This document shows, one piece after another, positions 33,871 through 47,019 of a stretch of DNA of 64,000 nucleotides (position 1 is the first letter of the stretch; every line of letters starts with the position of its first letter). Below the pieces are notes generated by a model. It searched no databases and was not told the DNA's origin. It was given only the letters and a program-made list of their open reading frames with translations. Position numbers and translations under genes: made by a program. The DNA is from Vespula vulgaris (Eukaryota > Arthropoda > Insecta > Hymenoptera > Vespidae), in contig NC_066602.1 in NCBI RefSeq assembly GCF_905475345.1, forward strand, positions 2,653,814-2,717,813, written 5' to 3'.

Positions 33871-35281
33871 TATACGACGACATCAAAATCACTGTCAAGC
33901 CGAACGAAATTATTTATGTAGAAATAAAATCAAAGACCGAGCGACTTTTGGATTCTATTAAATTTCAACATACATGTTTCTGAGTTATTATTAGATACTT
34001 AAATCGATCGATATTAATTGCAGTATTAATTGAAAGCAATGTGGCACAGTAGGCGAGCTCGTTTTTAATTTTCTCGTGCCCAATTAGAGAGACTCGAAGA
34101 TGCTCGATTATATTCATTAGACGATAGAAAAGAATTTTTTTGTAAAGTCTTTTATAGAGAAGGATTCCCGTAGATAGGCTGCACGTGTTCTAGCTTCGTG
34201 ATGAGGATCAATTAATCATGCGATGGCAACGAGAGCGCTCTTTGATTGTTATTGAAATGAAATTTCAATTTCTAGTTATTTCCGCTTCCTAGATCGACGG
34301 GTGTAAAAGGCATCGAGATCGTAGAAATTAATATGATAATCGGTGTGCTCCACTTATTTGTATCTGTGCGAAAAATGTCGTATTGAAAATAATGCTTGGC
34401 TCGTGTATATATAATAGTTTTAATGTCGGACAATTTAAGACTTTCTTTTATAATTGCTCTATATCAATATAAATGATCGCTCGTGTATATACCGATCTCG
34501 TGTTCGACGTTCTAAAAAAAGAAAAGATACAATATATATATATATTTTTTTTTTCTTTTTCTTTTTTCTTTACGATCGAAATAATATTATAGACACGAAA
34601 ATAATACTAAAGATATATGGGTATCTATCTCTGTTAACGAACAGAGATATCTGAATAGATTAAGGAGAACTCGGTACTCGATTCGAACAGTTTATTTCCG
34701 TTTCTCGAGTTCGTAGAAAGCTCGCAGAAAACTTTCAAAGGAAGAAATTAGATAGTTAGTCGGACAGATTTAACGGGCACGAATACGGAACACATCTATT
34801 GTGATCGTTCTCCAAAATAATTGAAACGCATCGCGAAGAAGTAGCAACGGTTTACGCGTTTACTAATGAGCAAAGGCGAAGCCGTAGGAACGTTAGGAAA
34901 CGACAGGGGAAAGTGCGTGTAAAAGAGGCAGTAAAGAAAGGTAAATGCCGTCCAAGCGTGGCACGCATCGTGGAAGAAGGCACAAACCGAGCGTGCCTTC
35001 TTGGGAGAATTTAACAATCGGATGGTCTAACTAAGAAATCGTGTTTCGTGACCACCGATAGATACCATCGACTCGAAATAAAGAAAAGCATATTTTCTTC
35101 CTATGACGTGTAACATCGTAGTTTCGAGTCAGCCAAGTGAAAATTCACGAGATCATTAACTGCAAGGTACTTAATATTTTTTTAACACATTAACTTAATC
35201 GTAATTATTTATAAGCCGAACATTGCCCTATCCCACGCTAAGTGAGAATATTATAAAGGAGCAATTGCAAATATACAAGTA

Positions 35282-35307
35282 AATATATATATATATATAT
35301 ATATATT
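35282..35307. repeat. (AT)n microsatellite
   Basis: A short uninterrupted AT run. Confidence 0.9.
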
Positions 35308-35385
35308 GTATTATGTATATCTACAATAAATTTAAATACGTAAACGTTCGTTGCATAATACACGGATCTTTTCGGATTGGATGAA

Positions 35386-35424
35386 CACGCGCACGCATGC
35401 ACGCATGCACGCACGCACGCACAT
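35386..35424. repeat. (GCAC)/(GCATGCAC) repeat
   Basis: Alternating GCAC and GCAT units. The alternation of purine and pyrimidine could favour Z-DNA. Confidence 0.85.
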
Positions 35425-35885
35425 AGGTGGCCGGATGAAACGCATAGCCGAACACAGATATCTGCATTGGGACGCGTATACTTGGATGAATCGCCGCGGC
35501 GATCAAAGCGAATGCTCCAAAGTGATAGGCCACAGCGCAATAAATGATTGTGATTTATGAGGCTGTAATTACTAATTAGTAGATAATTGTAATATAGTAG
35601 TACGAGAGAACATAAATATGGATTGATACTGGCCGTATATTTTTCACAGTTGCTATATGGTCAACATGTTCCAGGAACAATCTTCTTTCCGATAACCGGC
35701 CATATGATTTAAAAAAAAAAAAAAAAGAAAAGAAAAGGAAGAAAAAAATCAAAAAGAAAAATACAGAATACGATGAAAATCTTACATGGAGTTTAAGGCG
35801 AAGTGAAAGTAGTATCGCGAATGCCGCGTCGACATTGATTTCATCGCTTTTACCGAGTTCGCTCTGTTTAGAAGGCACGAATGTA

Positions 35886-35941
<56 letters not shown>
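35886..35941. repeat. (TG)n-(TA)n-(CA)n microsatellite
   Basis: A TA core flanked by TG on the left and CA on the right, so the whole tract is close to self-complementary. Confidence 0.95.
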
Positions 35942-36437
35942 TTTTGTAAGGAGTAAAAAGAAGGGGGGCATCGACAACGGCGTCATTCGTTGCTTGTGGG
36001 TTCGACGGCCTGACTCGTAAGATATCGTAGCACAGCGACAAGAAGAAAAACCGTGGACGCGTTGAGGAGACGAAGGAAAGACCCGCTGGGCAGATAGGAT
36101 CTTCTCGTGCTAATAATTATTGCATTAATTAGTCGGCAACGATGGGGGAGTTCTCCCCTCTAGCTTCACCATCGTTCAATCTACGTAAGAGGGAGAGGGA
36201 AAGAGATAGATAGGATGTATCTAGTAGCGCGAGGAATACACTAGAACGCGTGTGCTTTGCGAGACAGAGCGAGGAATCAGGCGCAGGTAGGCATTAACGA
36301 AACCACGCGGCTGAGACTGACGAGACGGCCGGATTTTCCGGCTGACTATCGTGCGAGTTATACTCGATATAATATTTGTTAACATACTCTACTGACAAAG
36401 TAGTAATTGGTAAGTGCAAGTAAAATTCGTCGGGGAT

Positions 36438-36561
36438 TTTTTTTTCTTTCTTTCTTTTCTTTTTTCTTTTTTTTTCTTTCTTTCTTTCTTTCTTTTTGTT
36501 ATTTCTTTATTTTTATTATTATTATTTTTTTCTTTTTTTTTTCTCGTTTTTTTTTTTTCCC
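36438..36561. repeat. Long T-rich/CTTT tract
   Basis: More than 120 bases with almost no purine except a short ATTATT section. Confidence 0.9.
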
Positions 36562-36858
36562 CCAGACCAAGATTTTCCTTTTTAGCAAATGCAAATACCT
36601 TTCGGGACGACGTTCTCATCCGTTTTATGAATAGGTTGCGATCGAATTATAGATAATTAACTCATTAAGATTTTATCAATACTTCGTCGGGTTTGATTCA
36701 GTGATTAATAAATATTTTCCCGTCGATAATAAGGAAAGCAAGGCACGTAGTACGTTTATCGTGGATTCATATAAATTTATAAGCCCTGGAGGTACGATGA
36801 AAAGCAACGAAGGGACGTTATAATAAATAAAGCAAATAAGAAATATGACGATCGATGT

Positions 36859-36882
36859 ATCGATCGATCGATCGACCGATCG
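36859..36882. repeat. (ATCG)n palindromic repeat
   Basis: Four perfect ATCG units followed by ACCGATCG. Each unit is self-complementary. Confidence 0.85.
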
Positions 36883-38337
36883 TCGTTCATATTCGCGCCG
36901 AGTCACGTCGTAATTAAGTTGATCATTAACGTCATCGCGATCTCGTCGTCGGAGACGAGGAGAGAACGAAGAAGCAAAGAGCTCGAATCGCAATGAGTTC
37001 GTTGGCGCATACCGTTACGCGATGGTTGCGAGGTGATAGGGTACCTTGACTAATGCGATCGTAGCGTTGCACCTTGCAAATTGGCGACCATAGCCCTTCA
37101 ATGTGGTTGACGACGAAAAATGAGGCGAATTTGAAGGAAGTATGAAACGAAATAAAGAAGGATGACGTGATTGTTTTCGGAATATAATTATTTTAATATA
37201 AGTTAAGATCGATATGTACGTGTATACGTGTATATACACATATATATATATATTAAAAAGAGAAATTGTCGAGAAGTCGGAGAATCAAAATTTCCCGGGA
37301 CGTCTTATAGGGTGATCTTATAATATCTCTTGGCAGGGCTCCCGTAATTTAATTTTCTTCGCGACGATAAGAGGACGACGCCTTAGCGAAGAAGCAAGCA
37401 CAAGCTCTGATATCGACACGTCAAACGTAAATACATGCAGATTAGATATTTTCCTATGATATGCGCCGGTGGATCTCTTCGACGGCAAAGGATTCACTCG
37501 GTATATACTGTATATACATAAGTATAAAGATATATACGTGTATCTACGTAGGTAGACTTATCCACACGTAGACAAACGCGCGTATCACATCTACGGGCGT
37601 ATAAAGATGGCGTAGATAGGCGTCGCGCGTTATCTATCCCCCTTTCCTCGAATCCCCGTGCCCTTAAACTCGCTCTACGTATTCCTAGCGACGATATTGC
37701 CAAGTGTGCACTACGGTTGAACGTGTGTAAGCGGATATTGGCTATACATATTTATAGGAGAGCAACGCTACCAACGCTTTTGCAGGCGCGCACACTTGCA
37801 GCCTCCTCGTAGAGCTTCGTTCTTTCGTTTCCAACTCTCTCGCCCTTTTGCGAGCGAATGCGAGCGTGAACCCATCTCGTTCGAGACCGGCTCCGACCTA
37901 TACCTACTCTCTACTCTCGCCTTCTCTTTAATCGCTCCATCTTCTTTCATTTCTCTTTCTCTTCTACCTTCTTCGACTCTTTACTTCCTCGGCACAGTAG
38001 CCAACGTGGGTGTGTCAGGTACGAAAAGGGATCCCTTTGTCCAGTCGTTTTGTCCAAAGGAAAATATTTTCGATCTTAACGTTTACGCTCGTGATCATTT
38101 TCTTCATGCTCTTATTATCATTTAGATGAATAACTATGCCTAATAAATTGATAAACTCGGAGATATTCGGCTCCTTCTCTAAAATATCTTCGGTAACTAA
38201 TTAACGCGAGAAACAGTCTTTTCTTAATGATCACTTTCTATCGCGACTATTTTCTCCCCGTTTTGTATTTTCATTTCGACACTTAATTAGTTTTAATGTA
38301 AATAGGAAATCTTTCCTTTCTAAACACTTTCTTTCGC

Positions 38338-38985
38338 GATCATTTTCTCTTCTATTTCTATGCTTATAAATTTGGCAGCTTATTTAATAAAGAGGAAAGA
38401 TTGAGATATTATTAGAGCCAATCGATCCTTTGATATATACGTATTTGTTAAATCGCATTAGCTGAAATCTTTTTTTTTCTTTTTTTTTTTTTTTTGCCAA
38501 CATCTTTTTATCGCGTCTGTCCTCTATCCGTACATATTTCCATTGGGATATGCAAATGAGTGTAACGAGTATATAGTATTTTTCTTTTTCTTTTTTTTTT
38601 CAAGTATTATTTTCTTTGCAATTCTATGCTTACTTTTCTTTGCAATTGTATGCTTACGTTTGACAGCTTAGTGTATACGAGGTAAACATTGATATATTGT
38701 TAGAGTCAATCGATTCCTTGATACATACTCGCTAATTAATCGCATTAACTGAATCTTTGTATTCAGCATACGAGGCAAACATTGATATATTATTAGAGTC
38801 AATCGATTCCTTGATACATACTCGCTAATTAATCGCATTAACTGAATTTTTTTATTAACTATCGATTCTGTCCTTTCTCGGTATAGATATTTCCATGGGG
38901 CATTTAAACGAGTATAACGAGTATATAGCATTCTCTCTTTTTTCTTTGCGAGTATATAATTACTTATTAACGCGCTCTTGTTCAC
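38338..38985. repeat. Nested tandem duplication
   Basis: An older unit of about 290 bases is duplicated: TTTGGCAGCTTA at 38371 matches TTTGACAGCTTA at 38659, and TCTGTCCT with ATTTCCAT and AACGAGTATATAG follow in both. Within the second unit a 93-base piece is duplicated again (38675-38767 and 38768-38847), and a 24-base piece is duplicated between the units (38610-38633 and 38634-38657). On the minus strand the 93-base repeat gives a 31-residue repeated peptide, but this simply follows from 93 being divisible by three. Confidence 0.8.
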
Positions 38986-39470
38986 TAATGAGTTACTTTG
39001 TTTAAATGTTTGTGAAAGAAAAAATAATGCTGGATCGGTCTCTAAAGAAATGGACAACGACTAAGAACTCGTTTCCCTTCAAACACTTCATCTCGCATGT
39101 ATTCCGTAGTTCAAAACCGAACGGGCGTCGGTATTTTTCAATTAATTTTTTTTCCAAGCACTAAGAAGCTTGGCCCTTTGGGACGCGCGTGCCGCGACCG
39201 GATATATATCGACAGGCCATGAGCGAGGAAGAGCGAAGTAGTTGTTCCTCGTATCGTGCCACATACGTTCTATCTCTGTCATTCTTACTTCTTTTCTTTT
39301 ATATTTCTTTTTCTTTTTATTCTTTTTATTTATTTTTTCTTTTTGTTGCGGTTTCTCTTCCTCCTCTTCGCCTCCGCTCACGAAAGAAGAGAGTCCATAT
39401 CGCGCTCGGCATGAAAGAGCACTCGTTCTCACTCGAAGCCGCGCGCGGATCAATCAGAGGCGGCCTATAA

Positions 39471-39620
39471 TTAACGAGTTACGGCCGTGCCGCCGCGTTT
39501 GCATTAAGACGCGGCTTTTTGTCACTCGCGCGCTCCGCTCGAGGGGCCCTCCGAAGAGCCGCACGGTCCCTCCGTAATTACCTACGGCGGCAGACGGTCG
39601 CTAGCCCTTTTCTCGCTGCC
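39471..39620. other. GC-rich complex island
   Basis: A short, strongly CG-rich stretch between AT/T-rich flanks. It contains ACGGCCGT, the stem-loop at 39492-39520 and GGGGCCC. It is open in several frames, as GC-rich DNA tends to be, and I recognise no protein. Confidence 0.5.
39492..39520 (+). other. GC-rich stem-loop followed by T5
   Basis: GCCGCGT (39492-39498) pairs perfectly with ACGCGGC (39509-39515) around TTGCATTAAG, and TTTTT follows at once. It looks like a bacterial terminator. In an animal genome a T run of this kind could matter for RNA polymerase III, but no Pol III gene is visible upstream. Confidence 0.35.
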
Positions 39621-39639
39621 GAGCAAAGACTTTGCTAAA

Positions 39640-39646
39640 GAGAGAT

Positions 39647-39679
<33 letters not shown>
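39640..39679. repeat. (GA)n microsatellite
   Basis: A GA run of about 40 bases with one GATAGAAA interruption. Confidence 0.9.
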
Positions 39680-39683
<4 letters not shown>

Positions 39684-42286
39684 GTTTCTCGACGATCCCA
39701 ATGTGGATACGACACGTAGGGAGGACGAACCTCTTCTATCCTCCCTCACCTTAGCTTTAGCCTTCGCCTTTAACTTTCCCTCGTCCCTCCGGTCTGTTTC
39801 TTTGAGCGCTGCTTCTTCGATTGGCTATACCGTGTATGTTTTTCTCCATACCGGACAGAGAAGAAGAGAAGAGTACACTTTAGAGTCAGTCCTCTTTCCC
39901 GCTGAGCAGAGGACGCGCAAGGTACGCACGCTTTCAGAGTGAGCATAACAACGTCTAGAAGCGTAATTAGTAGGCGTGAACGCACGCCTACCAGACACCG
40001 TCTCTTTTTCTCCCTCGCTGAGCTCACGCCTTCTTCTCTCCGTCTTTTGCTCTCTTTTCGTCGTCCTTACCGTCCGCGAAAATCGTTTAAAGAACTCCGG
40101 CTGTGTTGCCCGATGAGAAAGAGACGGACGTTTGGCCTCTGATCGGATTGCTTTTCTTCTACCTTTAGGAGAATACGCTCGCGTGCCCGTCATTAACGTT
40201 ACAATCATTACTTTCGAAAGAATGTATCCTCCCTCGAATATTATATACTAACTCTCGATACGAGTTTTCTTTCGTTAGTGAATTAGAAACGTAGATCTGT
40301 CTACGTATTACGAATATTGAATTAATTATTATACAGTATCAATCAGTTCGGTATATCGGCGATAGGTTCAAACGTTTGAACGATGTCGCTTTGATTTGGA
40401 TTCGGCGAATACTCGATAACGATTCTCTCTTTTTTTTTAGATTTCTCGTAGAAACAAAAAAAAACCTTGGGCGCGAGAAATTTCGACGAGTAAAATTCGA
40501 GCGTGTCGGTAGGGCTCTTTCGGTCGTCGCACACTTCGTTGGACTTTGTCGGTTGCAGATCATTATCGATACTTTGAGCGAAGAAGCATCGTCACCCTCT
40601 TTCCCTCCGACCGGTTTCGTTGTAACACTCTTGATGTCGCGATTGTGACAAAAATGGTGCGTATCCGCCGGAAGTTCTTCTTTTCCTCCTCTTCCTCCTC
40701 CTACTTCTCCTCCTTCTTCGTCTTCTTTTTCGGGAATCTCCATTATTTTGTAGTTAGCTTTTTTCCTCTCGGTCGACGCTCGGCTCTTTACTAGAATGAT
40801 TCGTCGTTTCGAGACACCGAAGAAAAGAGACAAGAGGCGCAAATTCGTTTAAACTCGGCACGGTCGACGACAGCCGGCGCATCTGCCAGTACCGCGACGA
40901 ATCGAGCCCGCCAAATTAATCGATCTCGATCTCATCAACGCGGCTTCTATTGCAATTGCAAATCGTTTTATCTTCGGCATCGTGAGCGCGGATTAACGTG
41001 GTAGCGCGTGTTTCGTCTAATTATCGTCGTTTTTCTTTTTTCCTTCTTTCTTTATGTATATATGTATATATATTTTTTTTTTATTTTACACGGAAAAAGA
41101 GTTGGTTTTCGTGTAAACCCTTTTTTGATCCTTCGACGTAAGATCTTTTTCTTTTTCTTTTTCTATATTTCTTTTGCTGGACGTTACGCCCGAGATGTTC
41201 GAGATGCGTGTGAACGTGAACGCGTGCGTACACATTAATCATACCGGGCGCTCGCCACTACGGACAACGTAGCCAGCGACTGCAATTGTTATGCTAACCG
41301 CTCTTCGCTCGGCTATCCGCTCTTATACAGTCTACGTTTCCTGCCCGACCACCTGTTACCCTTTCGAACCACGACCCTCTCTTTCTTCCTCCCTCTTTAC
41401 GCGTCCCTCTACATTTCTCTTTCTCTTGCTAACGCTTTCAAGCCTCCTCCCTAACTGTCGACTCGTCCATCCTATATCGATGCACGTAGTACATACTTAC
41501 GAACTCCTTCCCACTTTGTTTTTTTTTTCTTCCTTCTTAAAGCGTTTTTAGATTAACGTGTAGATCGATTTCGATCTATGTTTAATTGGGACGACATATT
41601 AAATAAAATTTTCAAAGACGAACCGAAACCGGTAATTCTTCATTCTCATAATTCGGTTTAATTGACTCGTACGGTATTATCCTGGAAATCCAAACTGCGT
41701 CGACATGGAATAAAATTATAATATCTTAGCGTGTAGATACGGGTAAGGATAATGAACCGTGCTAAAGAATTCTTTACGATCGTTATCTTAATAACCGCCT
41801 GTTCTTCGAGCAAGGCATAAATTATACGAGAACATTTACGCGTCGTGTACGCGAAATTTTTTTTTTCTTTCTTTCTTTTTTTTTTCCTTTTTATACTTCG
41901 ATATTAACGAGTATTAGAAATTAGGAAGAATATGTCGGAAAAAGGAACGAAATTTTTATTAGAATTTTGGTTATTACTTTAATTACGGATCGCTTTGGAA
42001 GTGCGAGGAAGAAACGAATAATAAATTAGTAGTTTCGTTAATGTCGAGTTTATTTATGAGCTATTAAATCATCGTTCGAAAAATGAATATCCGATCGAGC
42101 CCGTGGACGATTGGAATGTTAAATGAACGTTCGAGTGCGAATCTACGATCTCATTTATATTGCCTTAGCACCCTTTTTCTCGTTAGCAAATGTAGTTATT
42201 CACTCGGGTATTCTTCGGAAAACTATGACTATAAAAATGAGCGGTCAAGATACGCCGTCAAGATCGTCAGGGAAACAAATGAGGAC

Positions 42287-42317
42287 GGTGCGGCTTTTAA
42301 TTGCCGCACCTGCGGCA
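42287..42317. promoter_or_regulatory. Three-arm GC-rich inverted repeat with central E-box
   Basis: GGTGCGGC (42287-42294) pairs perfectly with GCCGCACC (42303-42310). The middle arm can instead pair with the next one, TGCCGCA (42302-42308) with TGCGGCA (42311-42317). CACCTG (42307-42312), a Snail/E-protein type E-box, spans the junction of the two. More GCCGCAC copies follow to about 42340. The sequence is seen directly; a regulatory role is inferred. Confidence 0.35.
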
Positions 42318-43765
42318 CTCGGCCGCACGCCGCCGCACCGCCAGCGGCGAAAACGCGCGGAGGTGATAATTCTTCTTCTACAGCTGTTCGATCGCGTTTT
42401 TCGAAACGTCATCGGTGCGTATCGAGAAGAAACGAACGAAGCAGGACGTTGACTTCCTTTGCTTGTTAGACTGTTCAAATAGTAAAGTCATTTCTTCGTC
42501 TCGCGCGCGTACTCGCTATGCATTGTTAATTTTATAATCGATAATTCCATACGACTTTGTCGATTGATTTTTAAGATCTTCCTTAAGACGCGATATAGTT
42601 TCTCTGGTCGAATAGAAATATCGGAAATGAATTCTCGATGACTTTCTCTACTTAAGCGATTTCTTAGGTTCTTTAATGAAGTAAGTTTCTATGTGTAGGT
42701 GTCAGGAAACGGACGAGCGAGAGCTCTACGAAGAGTAATCATCGAGCAGATATTTATTTTCTATTATTTCGTGGGAATCGGCCGGCTTGTTTGTTCCTAC
42801 CTCTTGGATTCAGAAGCTTCGCTTTTCTCTCTCCCTCTCTCTCTCTATCCCCTCCCCGTTCTCCGTTTCTTTCTCTTTTTAGTTCAATGACGGATTTTTA
42901 TTTCTTCCCTGGCCTCTCCATCAAGAAACCGACACGCACCTATAGCCCCCTCCCCCTCCCTCTTCCGGTAGCGATGGCTTCGAACCATTCTCCGCAATAA
43001 TAACGTTACGATCATTAATCTTCGGCGGGTTATGACCGAAAGGATTTATTTATCCGTAAGCTTTATATCTATATTTATTACACCGTCCCTATATTAATTT
43101 ATCCTCCTGTGTAGTACTTAATATCAACGGGTCGTTATCAAGGATATTTTCATTTATAGAAAATAAACGATTTGTCGAGTAACTCGAGTAAACGATATTA
43201 CGATATTACATCGAAACTAATATCGACTAGTCGTATGTATTCGCTTAAAAATCGCGTGATGAAAATTACAAAGGGCGTTCTTAGAAATTCGGTCGATACG
43301 CACGAACGTAATAGGACCATAGGAGGAAACTACGTACGTAAGTATGTATATCGATATACGAGAGAACGTTTTCGCTTCGAATGTCTACCTACTATCGTGT
43401 ACGTACGTATATATAGCGTCGTCGTCGTCGTCAAGCTGAATACGTGCGAGGTTAAACGCACGGCTCGCTGGTAACAACGTAATACATGTTTCCAACCGAT
43501 CTTGTCCGTACGATCTCGTACACCCGGTAGACAGATAGAGAGAGAGACTAGCTATTAGTCGAGGTAGTAGTAGCCTTCGGTCGTTGAGTCCTGGGAAGAC
43601 TCGTTAGATGCGTGCGATGCGCGTTGCGTGGCACGTAAACGTTGCGTGATACGAGCGCGATTGGTTCTATGGGAATCCAACAGCATTGACGAGGCCCGTT
43701 TATTAACCTACTTAGATATCCGATTGCTCCAACCATCGGCAGATGGAGATATTCTCTCAATTTCC

Positions 43766-43801
43766 CTCCCCTCTCTTTCCCTCTCTCTCTCTCTCTCTCT
43801 T
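43766..43801. repeat. (CT)n microsatellite
   Basis: A CT run with CCC interruptions at its 5' end. Confidence 0.9.
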
Positions 43802-44310
43802 ATTCGAGTTGTTCGATCAGGGATACTCGTAATTCGTTTTACCTGGCTCGCGTGGGCTCCCATCGAGTCGTTCTCTTTCCGATGCCACCTTATTCTGCAC
43901 GGTTCGAAAGACCGAAGTACTTTTGTGCGAGCGGCTCGATTGTTCGGACTAATGATGGATGGATCCTTGGCTGGCGCTCGGTAGGCCTCCACCTACGCGA
44001 TAGAAACGTATCAATCTACGTCGAATCGGTCGCTGAAAGTTTACGCGTCCTGTCGCCACGCGTTCTCCTCATGGGAATCCATTAGTTACGACTTCTTTCC
44101 GTGTCTAAATCGTTCGCTTCCCGTTCTTCTGAAAGTTTACTCCGAAACGTTCGCAACGGGAAACACAAGGGAATTTCCAAGTATTCTATACTTAGATACT
44201 AGCTATTTCGAAACATTACCGTTTCATTTTTATCCGATCTATCGAAAAAGATCAAAGAGATCTCGTTCATTTTCTTTTTCTTTCATGGAAACACATGTGG
44301 ACGACGGCAC

Positions 44311-44343
44311 AGAGAAACAGAGAGAGAGAGAGAGAGAGAGAGA
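44311..44343. repeat. (GA)n microsatellite
   Basis: A nearly pure GA run. Confidence 0.9.
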
Positions 44344-46263
44344 TGATAATGCGCGAAGTTGCATGTAATTTCCCACAGTCGAACGTAAAGCATCATCGTT
44401 TTTCTCACTTTCACTTCGCTATATTCAACTAACGTAAGATCGTTCGAAGAGATAATACTCGCGGAACGAGCGAACATTCGCCAAGCGAGAGTCTTATTGT
44501 ATTTAGAGATCATTTCTAATTTTTCATAGAAGGTAGAGGACGACGGTTCGGCTACGACGTTTAGAACTCTTCTTAGATTTTAAAGCGTGACGTTTAATCG
44601 CGTTACGTCCTACCTCCGCGAATATAAGACCAAGTTTCTTTCTTTTATTTATAGGTACGTACCTCCGACACCGAAGGCACAATTTCAAAGTTTTCGTCAC
44701 GAATGAGCAACGCCACGAGCGACTCGGTGTCGGCGATGCCGTCCCGGCCAACTCACGCTAACTTTTATTTTTTTTTTAACTTTTGTTTTTTTCCCTTCTT
44801 TTTTTGTTTCTTCTTTTTCTCTCGCGGTTTCTCGCGGCCTTATAGTCTTTTTAAAACTGCTGTCGTAACCAAACCATCGATCCCTCCTTTCTTCAAAATC
44901 CTGACATCACAACCATAGGAAAATCTCTTTACTTCGATGATAATTTTTACATCAAGTCTCTAAACCTCCTTCCTTTATTTCAATAGAATTACGATAGAAA
45001 TTGAGGAAGAAATCGGGTTTAGTTAAAATCCTCTTTCTCAAATCGGTTGTTAAAGTTCCAACAACGGCTAAAGTTCTCCAGTGAATCTTTTCAACGTAAC
45101 AAAATACCTACTTGAATTTCTCGAAGAGGAAAGTGTGATATTTGCAGTTTATGCGCAGTCACGACTAGACGGGACATGAATTTAATTACTTTTCATACTT
45201 TTCGCAGGTTCACCGCGACGCGAGGCGCGTTGACAGTCCGTTTGTTGTTTTCGGTGTTAACAGCGAGGACGGAAACGAAATACGTTCGAAGGAGTAAAAG
45301 GCAGAGAAAGGCAAGGGGTGATGTAGCGGGTTGTAAGAGAAAAGACTATGCACGACTTTGCTTGGCTTTTAAATAAACGCCTGTCTTCCTTCCCCCTTTT
45401 GACTTTACGGTAATAGGTTTGTTTGCATTCCAATTTCCACGAGTTTATTCCCCTTCTTTTTTTTTATCGCTTCTCCTTCGTACTCCTCTTATTATTTTAT
45501 TCTCTTCTTCTTTTCTCATTCTTTTTCTTTTCTTTTTTTTTTCTCTTTTTTTCTCTTGGTACCAAATGATCTCGTAATAAAGTTCGATCGCAGTTCTCTC
45601 CATTGTTTCTTCGTCATATTTAATCTTCACGATTTACAAGCGTGATCGTTTCATTTCAATCATACATTTTCTCATTGAATCGTACATCTTTCAACGCGAG
45701 TCATAACGCGACGCTTCACTCGTAATTATTAAAAATTGTCAAGGGTGGTAGTGCATAACCGTAAGGGTAATTTCAATAATATTTCAGAAATACGAGCTAT
45801 TTCAACGATCGTATAGACAAAAGAACGAGGTGGGCGGATATGAAATTCGTAATTTATACGACAGGAAGCACAATGTAACTCGACAAAAAATTCGTGCAGG
45901 AAAATTCATTACGATGGAATCGCGAGTGAGTTTCGTACCAGGTACAATGGGTAAAATAGCATTAGTTTCTCCATTATATCGAGATTAATATAATAGGCGA
46001 GAAGGATATTCCATCCTAGGAAAAGAGATTTTTGGAGCTTGGAAAACGACGGTGTCTCAAGAGAGAAAGAGAGAGAAAAGAGAGAAAAGTAAGAACGGAC
46101 GATGGTCGAGGTTTCATCATAAACTCTCATTATAGTCATAATTATCATGCAAGTAATATAACGTAGAAGCCAGTGGCGTGGCACAATGCACTGAAGATCG
46201 TGTTCGCCCTTCGTCGCAGGTTAATCCGCATTGCACGCGAATAAATTGTACGGCTAATTTGAT

Positions 46264-46299
46264 AAAAAAAAAAAAAAAAAAGAGAGAGAGAGAGAGAAA
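46264..46299. repeat. A18 homopolymer joined to (GA)n
   Basis: An uninterrupted A run of about 18 bases passes directly into eight GA units. An A run of this kind can mark a retroposed insert, but no target duplication or body is recognisable. Confidence 0.9.
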
Positions 46300-46982
46300 A
46301 GACGTCTGTCGCTGGACGTGTCGACATTGCACAAGGAAAAATAATGTAAATCCCGAAGGAGTGAACGTTGAACTATAATATTTTCATATAGAATAGAGTT
46401 GTTGCGCTCAATAATCGTGTAATTAACACGCGTCTGCTTTCATAACGCGTTATCTACTAAGTAAAAGTGTCGAAAGATTTTCTTTTATCGTTGTAGGTTT
46501 ATAACAGGTTCTACTACTTATACGCTGAACGATTCCTTTGGATGTTGTTAGCCGAATAATTTAATGATACGAATAATCGGTGAATATGATAAGGAGGATG
46601 ATCGTATGATTACATTCATTTTTAATTAATATAATTTTAATTAATAATTTTTCGGTTTAAAGTACGCGTATCTACTATGTACGTAATAGGAGTAATATAA
46701 ATCATCTCGTTTCTATAGGAAAAAGTGTTTATTCCTTCCGAAGATTTTTTTCTTCGTTCAAAGTAACAAGGGACATAGAGACGAACGATCGAAGCTCGGT
46801 ATTGCTTGGAAACGCGAGATATATTGACCGGACTGTGGGTATCACGGAATCCGTGCATTAATAATCCGGTCGGTCTTTAACCCGTAAACTTTGAAACTCG
46901 GACGGGAGTGCGCGATTAAGAGGCTTCCACGGAACGGTCGCGTTTCGTGTTTCCTTTCGCGGCGCGGAGAGTACGAGTTGAA

Positions 46983-46983
<1 letters not shown>

Positions 46984-47018
<35 letters not shown>

Positions 47019-47019
47019 G
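46984..47019. repeat. (GA)n microsatellite
   Basis: A GA run with one AAAG interruption, then two GGTGAGA units. Confidence 0.9.

Larger units (their letters stand above)
30811..39470. other. Non-coding DNA, from mainly unique to repeat-rich
   Basis: No supportable gene. 31.0-31.6 kb and 31.8-32.0 kb are complex unique sequence. CT/GA tracts reappear from 33.08 kb. 34.0-35.2 kb and 36.9-37.7 kb are unique with no assigned feature. A nested tandem duplication at 38.3-39.0 kb is listed separately. Confidence 0.7.

Noticed and set aside
37860..37900. A GTTCGAGACC sequence resembling a tRNA B-box
   Set aside because: No matching A-box, acceptor stem or anticodon arm could be built around it. 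Other TTCGA-type matches in the window failed in the same way.
38668..39057. A 129-residue minus-strand frame with a 31-residue internal repeat
   Set aside because: The peptide repeat follows from a 93-base DNA duplication in AT-rich sequence. There is no domain, and the neighbouring older duplication does not keep the frame.
42083..42469. Two overlapping ATG frames of 128 and 109 residues
   Set aside because: Two + strand frames and one minus-strand frame are open over the same CG-rich stretch, which is typical of stop-poor GC-rich DNA. None resembles a known protein.
46264..46299. The A18 run as the tail of a retroposed gene or SINE
   Set aside because: No target-site duplication, Pol III box or recognisable body lies upstream, and A runs are common in this DNA.
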